From contig NC_133658.1 in NCBI RefSeq assembly GCF_037893015.1, positions 290,165,719-290,229,718 of the forward strand: a DNA stretch of 64,000 nt, given 5' to 3'. Both the position numbers and the translations under genes were made by a program. The notes under the pieces are model-generated. The model ran no database searches, was not told the DNA's origin, and saw only the letters and a list, made by a program, of their open reading frames with translations. This DNA is from Macrotis lagotis (taxonomy: Eukaryota > Chordata > Mammalia > Peramelemorphia > Peramelidae). Positions 59,901 to 64,000 of the stretch are shown here, one piece after another (position 1 is the stretch's first letter; each line of letters opens with the position of its first letter).

Positions 59901-62443
59901 ATAAGTCAATAATAATAGTGGTATAGATTTACATGTAGTATAAGGCTTTTTCTTACTACAATTTGGGTGTAGTAGTAAAATACACATATTTTAATTTTCA
60001 TTTTACAGATGAGGAAATTGAAGATCCTGAGAAATTAAGAGTAAGTGTTAGAACTGAAAACTGAATCTGGGTCTTCTGATTTTCAATCAAGTTTCTCTTC
60101 ACTATACAATTATACCTTCCCTGAAAAAAAAAATGTGACATTAGCACTGACTTTACCATTCAAGTAACACCAAGCCTTCTGGCAATCAATTCTGATCCAA
60201 TGTGAATATAGAAATGTTGCTATTGCATAGCTTTCATAGATAACACTCAAGATAGTGGGATAAGTCAAACTATATCTAAAAACTTTTTTTCTTTCTTTTC
60301 CTTTCCCCAGGGCATCTAAATGTTATATATGAACACAATTAATTTATGGTATCCAATGAACATCAACATTGAAACAATATTAATAAAGTTTTATTCCCTA
60401 AATGGTTGTATAAGAAAATGTGTGTGAAACACTGCCAGTACACATGAACTCAAGTTTTTCTCTAGTAGAAGCTACAAAGAATGTTTTTTGGTGTTAGGAA
60501 ACGCAACACAAGATTTGCAGAAACATCTATCAGGAATCAGTGAAATTACAACTACCGTGATTCAGACACTCTTTTTTTAGGTTTTTTTTTTTTGCAAGGC
60601 AAACGGGGTTAAGTGGCTTGCCCAAGGCCATACAGCTAGGCAATTACTAAGTGTCTGAGACCGGATTTGAACCCAGGTACTCCTGACTCCAGGGTCGGTG
60701 CTTTATCCACTGCGCCACCTAGCCGCCCCTCAGACACTCTTAAAAAGCCTACCAGCTAGGAATGAAGGGGGACTGGAACTTGCAGATGTCAAACTATATA
60801 ATAAAGCAAGTTATGAAAACTACCTGGTATTGGTTTATTAAATTGAGAGAGAGAGAGAGAGAGAGAGAAGCAGACTAGATAAGGGAGAATCAAAAACAAC
60901 AGAACTCAATCACCAAGTGTTCAGGAATCTCCAAAACATAAAATACTTAGGAAAGGATTCTTTAATTGATAAATAAAAACTGTTGGGGAAAAATGGAAAG
61001 CAGTATGGCAGAAATTAGATTTAGGTCAACATTTGATGCAGTAGTCTATAATACATTCTAAAATATATATGACTTTAATATTAAAGAACATACTATTAAA
61101 AAAAATTGAAGCAAATGTATTCTTAACTAAACAATACAGGCAAATGCAGAAGCTAAAGCAAAAAAACTTTGATTATATGAAACAGAAAAGCTTCTGTACA
61201 GACAAAATTAATTCAACAAGAAGGAAAATGGTTGAAAAGGAAAAACCCTTTGTATCAAATTTTTCTAATAAGAATTTGGCATCTAAGCTATATAAATAAT
61301 TAACATATATGTAGAAGACCAAAAAAAAGAGGAAAGAAAAAAAGAAAGTATGATTTATTGCCAAATTTCAAATTCCTCTTTAATTCATTTAACTGTCTTG
61401 ATTTTTTGTAGTGAGAAAAAGCAGTGGCTATCTGTCTCTTCTTTTAACAGCCCATTCAAGAAAATTAAACAATCTTCCTGCATGTTATACATAATAAATA
61501 CAAACATAATAATTAACATATATACAGAAGATCAACAGATAAGCGGTCAAAGACTATGAATAAACATTACTCAAAAGAAAAACTGCAAACTATTGACTGC
61601 ATGAAAAAATATTTCAAATCACTAACAAGAGAAATAAATTGAAAACAGCTTTTGAGGTTTCCTCTCACAACCTGAAAACTGGAAAAGATGACAAAAGATG
61701 GCAATAGTCAATCAGGCACATTGGCTCATTATTGGTGAAGCTGTGAACTGAACTCAAGGAGACCACTGATAACAAAGTTCTTAAATATACCAAAATATTT
61801 ATAGAGTGCTTTAGATGGCCATCCATTAAGGAATGGTTATATGTAATATGGTATGCTGATTATATTGAAGTATTATAGAAATCTAAGAAATGATGGAAAA
61901 CATGGAAAGCTTTACATGAACTGATATACAATGAGGTCAACAGAGGCCAAGAAAGCAATATACATAAGAAATGCAATAACAGAAATGAAAACAACAAACA
62001 CATACCCCCCAAATCAAAAATGAATGTTGCAAAATTATAAAGAACAACTCTATGCAGGGGTGGAAAGTCCATAGAGTTTGTGCAATGTACGTATTTTTGG
62101 ATTTTTTTAATACACTGGGAATAGTTGTGCTGATTTTTGCCTCTTGTTTTTAAACATACAATTTGTTATATGGGATGGTTCCCTGGGAGGGAAAAGAGGG
62201 AAAAACTATAATGATATTAAAAAAAAAAACAACACCAACAAAACATTTTTAACATTTCTTAATCTACTAAGGTCACATACCTGTAATTGCTTTATTGTTT
62301 CTCCTCCTTTGCCAATGACTAGTCCCACTTTAGATGCAGGGATGAGAATCTCCTGGATTGTGTTATTCCCATCTACCTCATTATGAAATCCAGGTCCATT
62401 CCGACAACGATCAACTATTTGTCCCAATAGTCGCTTGGCTTGT
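38915..62443 (-). CDS. FUBP3: FUBP3, far upstream element-binding protein 3 (3' thirteen coding exons; 5' end outside window)
   Basis: FUBP3 is a nuclear single-strand DNA/RNA-binding protein of the FUBP1/KHSRP family, linked to MYC far-upstream-element activation and mRNA control. The window holds coding exons (on + coordinates) 62281-62443, 59743-59841, 57155-57259, 56597-56699, 55855-55955, 52187-52328, 46779-46939, 45883-45956, 45466-45546, 45154-45230, 41286-41357, 40134-40261 and 38915-38923. Summed they give 437 codons plus the stop, matching the end of the ~572-residue human protein as I remember it. KH2, KH3 and KH4 show GXXG loops GKGG, GRNG and GKGG. The C-terminus carries two tyrosine-rich motifs, AWEDYYKKQ and AWAEYYRQQ. 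The linker [15 protein letters not shown] and the ending AHSQEQ distinguish FUBP3 from FUBP1 and KHSRP. All introns are GT-AG and phases are continuous. KH1 and the N-terminus are missing because they lie to the right. I see no inactivating change. Confidence 0.97.
38924..40133 (-). other. FUBP3: FUBP3 last intron
   Basis: 1,210 bases, weak donor GTCTGT and strong acceptor. No repeat recognised. An alternative acceptor-like site (CTTTTGTTTCAG, about 39,541-39,552) could add a different short C-terminus, but nothing supports its use. Confidence 0.6.
40134..40261 (-). CDS. FUBP3: FUBP3 coding exon: second tyrosine-rich (YM) motif
   Basis: 128 bp. It encodes [19 protein letters not shown], then [18 protein letters not shown] and [14 protein letters not shown] is the second YM motif. 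The acceptor ends GTCAATCAG. The donor CAG|GTCTGT is weak. If unspliced, the frame stays open for 22 more residues, beginning [10 protein letters not shown], before a stop. Confidence 0.95.
41286..41357 (-). CDS. FUBP3: FUBP3 coding exon: first tyrosine-rich (YM) motif
   Basis: 72 bp. It encodes [18 protein letters not shown] followed by YYKKQ plus one base. The AWEDYYKK box is the first tyrosine-rich transactivation motif of the FUBP family. The acceptor ends TTCAAACAG and the donor is CAGA|GTGAGT. Confidence 0.95.
41358..45153 (-). other. FUBP3: FUBP3 intron between linker and first YM exon
   Basis: Mostly unique sequence. It contains a (TCTG)n patch near 42,680-42,700 and one young SINE at 43,014-43,178. 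No other feature recognised. Confidence 0.6.
43014..43178 (+). mobile_element. WSINE-type SINE in FUBP3 intron
   Basis: Full length, antisense to the gene, flanked by CTATACCA at 43,006-43,013 and 43,179-43,186. Confidence 0.92.
45154..45230 (-). CDS. FUBP3: FUBP3 coding exon: Trp/Gln-rich segment
   Basis: 77 bp. It completes Ser and encodes [17 protein letters not shown] then QTPAQQVP plus one base. The acceptor ends AATCCACAG and the donor is CCAA|GTAAGT. Confidence 0.95.
45466..45546 (-). CDS. FUBP3: FUBP3 coding exon: FUBP3-specific linker
   Basis: 81 bp. It completes Asn and encodes [17 protein letters not shown] followed by NGNPHSNPV plus two bases of a Ser codon. This segment is specific to FUBP3 among the paralogs and is the best evidence for the assignment. 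The acceptor ends TTCATATAG and the donor is GTGAG|GTAGGT. Confidence 0.95.
45883..45956 (-). CDS. FUBP3: FUBP3 coding exon: Gly/Pro-rich linker after KH4
   Basis: 74 bp. It encodes [17 protein letters not shown] then APATPHQ plus two bases of an Asn codon. This is the low-complexity segment that follows KH4. The acceptor ends GTGACAG and the donor is CAAAA|GTGAGT. Confidence 0.95.
46779..46939 (-). CDS. FUBP3: FUBP3 coding exon: rest of KH4
   Basis: 161 bp. It completes the split Gly codon and encodes [18 protein letters not shown], then [18 protein letters not shown] and [15 protein letters not shown]. The donor is GGT|GTACGT. The earlier GT (GTTG|GTGTAC) would put the next exon out of frame, so 46,779 is preferred as the exon end. 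The acceptor follows a run of nine T and ends CCTAAG. Confidence 0.95.
48840..49300. promoter_or_regulatory. Candidate conserved enhancer in FUBP3 intron
   Basis: A repeat-free block in the 5.2-kb intron between the two KH4 exons, richer in ordered motifs than its surroundings: ATGCTAATAAGGCAAGG, AATGAGGTCACCCGC, CTCCATTGTTCCACCTG (SOX- and E-box-like), AAAGCAATTAATCAAACC (paired homeobox-like), GGGCTGACAAGAG and ATTATCTGTCAATATTGC followed by TGTTTATCATGG (GATA- and FOX-like). Composition is GC-balanced within an AT-rich intron. No exon fits it. Confidence 0.5.
50075..50350. mobile_element. Two L1 3' ends in opposite orientation
   Basis: 50,075-50,225 is an antisense L1 3' UTR (CCAACTACATGCAAAGATAG, TTGAGTTCTGTATTTTTCTC). 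50,235-50,350 is the same region in sense (AAAATCTTGCTAAAAAAATG, TGCACATAGTTGG). Together they form an imperfect inverted repeat. Confidence 0.7.
50365..50475 (-). mobile_element. WSINE-type SINE, short
   Basis: GCAAGGCAGCTAGGTAATTA to CTATCCACTGTGCCACCTAG. It has an internal deletion removing the segment between the tail and the B-box-like region. Confidence 0.85.
51185..51420 (-). mobile_element. MIR
   Basis: Antisense MIR order: GGAAAGCACTTTATGAACAC, TTTGATCCTCACAAAATCTT, TTTATAGATAAGGAAACAG, AACCTGAATCCAGGACTTCT. Confidence 0.8.
51722..52040 (-). mobile_element. tRNA-derived SINE with RTE-type tail
   Basis: Reverse counterpart of 11,607-11,930: GTCTGTCCTTTGTTCTCAAA, GGAGGTGATGCTATGACAAG, then GGTAAGTGCCTTGCCCAAGG. 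Confidence 0.8.
52187..52328 (-). CDS. FUBP3: FUBP3 coding exon: RG-rich linker and start of KH4
   Basis: 142 bp. It encodes [18 protein letters not shown], an arginine/glycine linker, then [18 protein letters not shown] and [11 protein letters not shown] plus one base of a Gly codon. The KH4 GXXG loop (GKGG) is therefore split by the intron, which is the family pattern. The acceptor ends CTCCCAG and the donor is AAAG|GTAAGA. Confidence 0.96.
52418..52570 (+). mobile_element. WSINE-type SINE in FUBP3 intron
   Basis: AGGCAGCTAGGTGGCACAGT to CCCATTGCCTTAAATAAA, about 90 bases upstream (on +) of the 52,328 exon edge and therefore within the preceding intron. Confidence 0.88.
53680..53880 (+). 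mobile_element. SINE with RTE/BovB-type tail
   Basis: The head AGCAAGGTGGCACAGTAGAT is followed by GAGCTGGAGAAGGAAATGGT and CCACTCCAATATCTTTGC, then GACTGAACAACAAA. Confidence 0.8.
53885..54600 (+). mobile_element. L2/CR1-clade LINE, reverse transcriptase region fossil
   Basis: Conceptual translations in several frames give [20 protein letters not shown], then QYGF and [16 protein letters not shown], which align with the FKHAHVSPILKKP and QSGFRPHHSTETALLK blocks of L2 ORF2. Very old, with many stops. Confidence 0.6.
54650..55310. mobile_element. Old L2-like remnants
   Basis: 55,060-55,300 resembles an L2 3' end in sense (CTATTCCTCATGTGTAGAAT, TTTTGTATTTAATACAATAA). 54,650-54,880 resembles the unnamed old repeat also seen near 13,540. 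Boundaries are uncertain. Confidence 0.45.
55414..55555 (-). mobile_element. WSINE-type SINE in FUBP3 intron
   Basis: Flanked by perfect TTAGTATTGTTTT at 55,401-55,413 and 55,556-55,568. Sense relative to the gene; a small internal deletion is present. Confidence 0.94.
55855..55955 (-). CDS. FUBP3: FUBP3 coding exon: second half of KH3
   Basis: 101 bp. It completes the split Asp codon and encodes [18 protein letters not shown], then [15 protein letters not shown], the C-terminal half of KH3. The acceptor ends TTCCACAG and the donor is CAG|GTGGGT. It leaves in phase 0. Confidence 0.96.
56104..56192 (-). mobile_element. Extremely truncated L1 3' tail insertion
   Basis: An 89-base L1 tail flanked by a 16-base duplication ATATATAGTTATCATT at 56,088-56,103 and 56,193-56,208, in the short KH3 intron's flank. 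Confidence 0.8.
56597..56699 (-). CDS. FUBP3: FUBP3 coding exon: first half of KH3
   Basis: 103 bp. It encodes [17 protein letters not shown], then [17 protein letters not shown] plus one base of an Asp codon. The KH3 GXXG loop is GRNG, as in FUBP1 and FUBP3. The acceptor ends CCTCTAAG and the donor is CCAG|GTTAGT. Confidence 0.96.
57155..57259 (-). CDS. FUBP3: FUBP3 coding exon: KH2-KH3 linker
   Basis: 105 bp, 35 codons. It encodes [18 protein letters not shown] followed by [17 protein letters not shown], the last helix of KH2 and the glycine-rich linker. IREKDQADF is characteristic of FUBP3. The acceptor ends TTTATGCAG and the donor is GAG|GTACAC. Phase 0 on both sides. Confidence 0.96.
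57260..59742 (-). other. FUBP3: FUBP3 intron between KH2 exons
   Basis: Mostly unique AT-rich sequence. The only repeat I recognise is the SINE at 58,225-58,480. Confidence 0.55.
58225..58480 (-). mobile_element. SINE with RTE/BovB-type tail
   Basis: Antisense: CCTTGGCAAAGATCATACTG, GACTTGCCCAGGATCACACA, GTCTTCCTGACTCCACAACT, CCACCTAACTGCCC. Confidence 0.85.
59743..59841 (-). CDS. FUBP3: FUBP3 coding exon: second half of KH2
   Basis: 99 bp, exactly 33 codons. It encodes [13 protein letters not shown], then [13 protein letters not shown] and ends FKVQ, the remainder of KH2. The acceptor ends TCTATAG and the donor is CAG|GTAAAC. It joins in phase 0 on both sides. Confidence 0.96.
59985..60115 (-). 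mobile_element. MIR fragment
   Basis: CATTTTACAGATGAGGAAAT, then CTGGGTCTTCTGATTTTCAA, an antisense MIR order. Confidence 0.7.
60574..60730 (-). mobile_element. WSINE-type SINE in FUBP3 intron
   Basis: Full length and little diverged, flanked by perfect CAGACACTCTT at 60,563-60,573 and 60,731-60,741. Among the youngest copies here. Confidence 0.96.
60745..62232 (+). mobile_element. Old L1 LINE, ORF2 C-terminal part and 3' UTR
   Basis: [20 protein letters not shown] with [14 protein letters not shown] (61,160-61,300) is L1 ORF2. The later text AACTGATATACAATGAGGTC is the usual L1 ORF2 end. Poly(A) near 62,218-62,230. It holds a (GA)n run at 60,845-60,869 and an insert at 61,323-61,511. Antisense to FUBP3; many stops. 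Confidence 0.8.
61323..61511. mobile_element. Unidentified insert in intronic L1, related to 62,600-62,760
   Basis: Flanked by ATTAACATATATGTAGAAGA (from 61,300) and ATTAACATATATACAGAAGA (from 61,512), a long imperfect target duplication. The insert shares TTCATTTAACTG, TTTTTTGTAGTGAGAA and GCAGTG blocks with 62,600-62,760. Confidence 0.5.
62281..62443 (-). CDS. FUBP3: FUBP3 coding exon: end of KH1 linker and first half of KH2
   Basis: 163 bp. It enters in phase with one leading base and encodes [16 protein letters not shown], then [19 protein letters not shown] and TIKQLQ. This holds the KH2 GXXG loop (GKGG). The acceptor is a pyrimidine-rich tract ending CTCAAAG and the donor is CAG|GTATGT. 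The poly(A) tail of an antisense L1 sits only about 50 bases past the donor. Confidence 0.96.
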
Positions 62444-63247
62444 CTTTGAGGGAAGACCAAAAGAAAACTATCATTAAACAAAGTAGTTTGTTTAACAGAG
62501 TGAAAGAACTAGAATAGAGGTAAAAGGAGGAAGCCAAAGCATGAAATATAAAAAAAGATAGAAAGGAAGAAAAAATAGTGAAGGTTATAGTATGATTCAG
62601 TCTTAAATTTTAAATTTCTCTTGAATTCATTTAACTGCTTAGCTTTTTTTGTAGTGAGAAGCAGTGCCTGTCTCTCCCAATATTTTTTTTAAAGTCATTA
62701 AACAGTTACTTAATAGTCTAGCTAATAAAATGAAACTATCTTCTTACATGTCATAAATATTTTTGACTCTACTTTGAAACAAGAATCTGGAGAAAAGTTC
62801 AGTTATTAGAACAATAAGGTAATAGGAAAACCCTATAAAATTTAGGTTTCCTTCTCCCAGTTGCTGTTGATTAGTTATCTGAGCTAAACTTATAGCGCTG
62901 AGAACCTGCTTGTTGGCTCTCTCCTCACGTGTTCTTCAAGTGCAGCTTCTTTTTAATATTTTGCTTCAGTTTTAGACTAACCATTGCTGCAAGAAAAACG
63001 CCTTGCTGCCAAGAAATCATATTGTTTGCCCCATAATACATACTCACCAGTGACACTTATTTTGGGTCACTGCTTGTAACATTGTAAAATAAATTTAAAC
63101 TTTTCCATGAATTTGTGAGCAATGGAAATAATAAAACAACCCTGCCTCCTGGGAGACATAATCTGAAACCCACCTTTGTGCACAAACCAAATATAACAGT
63201 AGACCAAGACAGAGACACAGAAAAACAGACATAGAGACAGACAGACA

Positions 63248-63298
<51 letters not shown>

Positions 63299-64000
63299 CC
63301 ACAAGACAGGAAGACTGAGATGAGAAATAGAAAGAAAAAGTAGATAAAGAGAAGAAATTAAGAGAAGTGGAAGGTAGAGGGAGGAAAGAGAAAGACATAT
63401 AAAGAAGTCAGAGAAGAGAGAAACAGAAGGAAGATTGAGACAGGAAACTGAGATGAGAAAATGGTGAGAGGAAAAACAGAAAAGGGAGAGAGAATTTCCA
63501 CCAGACTGAAAACTGTTGTCTGTTATAGGATTATCTGTTATAGGATTGGAAAAAAGTTCTTTTCTTAAAACTGCTACGGGCCCTTATTCCTGTCACTCCT
63601 CCCCAAGTATAGGCTACCCAGATCCTCTGAATGAAACAGAAAACCAGAGATCCAAAAATTCATTTGGATCAAAAAGAGACAACAAGGTTGACCTTAGGGT
63701 ATAGAATATATACCAAGATGCTATGCAATGTCATCTAGATAATTGCAAAACAACCTTTTCAGGAAGAAATATCATACTAATAACAGTAAGACAAGACTCA
63801 ATTTGAGTATCCCGATAGAGTGAGTTCTTTAGCATGGAAAACTGTTGAAATTGTGTTGTGCACACCCTGAAAGCCTAGTTTATAAAGGAGGTATCATGAT
63901 AGCCATGAGAAATTCAGCACAGGTCTGTAACTCTAAATATATGGAAGCAGAGAAATGCCCATAATATGGCAACCCCAAATTTTATATATACCAGCATTTA
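62444..64000 (-). other. FUBP3: FUBP3 intron running off the right edge
   Basis: No upstream coding exon (KH1 end, expected to read like GIPERPCVLTGTPESIE) is found. Contents: a segment at 62,600-62,760 related to the L1 insert, a (CA)n at 63,236-63,297 and purine-rich sequence to 63,500. Confidence 0.7.
63236..63297. repeat. (GACA)n/(CA)n microsatellite
   Basis: GACAGACAGAC leading into about 50 bases of pure CA. The cysteine/valine-rich frames across it are artefacts. Confidence 0.95.

Noticed and set aside
63057-63398. Cys/Val-rich frames on -
   Set aside because: Translations of the (CA)n microsatellite.
62444-64000. Search for the upstream KH1 exon of FUBP3
   Set aside because: No sequence resembling the KH1 end is found on the minus strand; it must lie beyond the window.
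1-64000. tRNA, rRNA or snRNA genes
   Set aside because: tRNA-like heads occur only within SINEs; no intact structural RNA gene was recognised by eye.

Overview
The window is mammalian nuclear DNA and almost certainly marsupial. About a dozen copies of one tRNA-derived SINE carry a diagnostic 3' end (TTGCAAAAACCTAAAA after a TTAATAATTACCTAGCTG core). They belong to the Australidelphian WSINE type, and target-site duplications (TSDs) are still readable on many. L1, HAL1-like, L2, MIR/CORE-SINE and RTE-tailed SINE copies are also typical of a marsupial. A dasyuromorph source is my best guess, from memory of these families rather than from a search.

The only protein-coding gene I can support is FUBP3 (far upstream element-binding protein 3), on the minus strand. 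Thirteen coding exons run from 62,443 down to the stop codon at 38,915-38,917. They encode the last ~437 residues: KH domains 2, 3 and 4, the proline/glutamine-rich linker and the two tyrosine-rich C-terminal motifs. Every junction is GT-AG and the reading phases agree across all introns. The 5' exons (N-terminus and KH1) lie beyond the right edge. The 3' UTR runs to a poly(A) signal at 37,533-37,538. In human, PRDM12 is the next gene downstream of FUBP3 in the same orientation, so PRDM12 probably lies just left of base 1; no exon of it is visible here.

Layout. 1-8,300: mostly single-copy, relatively GC-rich intergenic DNA with long microsatellites and a CpG island (about 6,660-7,600) with no recognisable gene. 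8,340-36,000: a repeat-rich graveyard holding an L1 copy without ORF1, L2 and MIR fossils, two ORF1-only (HAL1-like) L1 relatives with TSDs, an L1 ORF2 3' part, a probable solo LTR, and a nested stack of L1 in L1 with SINEs. 35,830-37,500: repeat-free DNA downstream of FUBP3 that looks like conserved regulatory sequence. 37,515-64,000: FUBP3 with its introns, which hold SINEs, L1 and L2 fragments, and one striking repeat-free block at 48,840-49,300 that looks like an intronic enhancer.

I found no clearly new biological system. The points most worth checking are the intronic and downstream candidate enhancers, the orphan CpG island, the paired HAL1-like elements, an L1 copy whose 5' end appears joined directly to ORF2, a trio of SINE copies with strong T-to-C bias, and an unclassified repeat pair. 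All family names come from recognition by eye; no alignment or database search was run.
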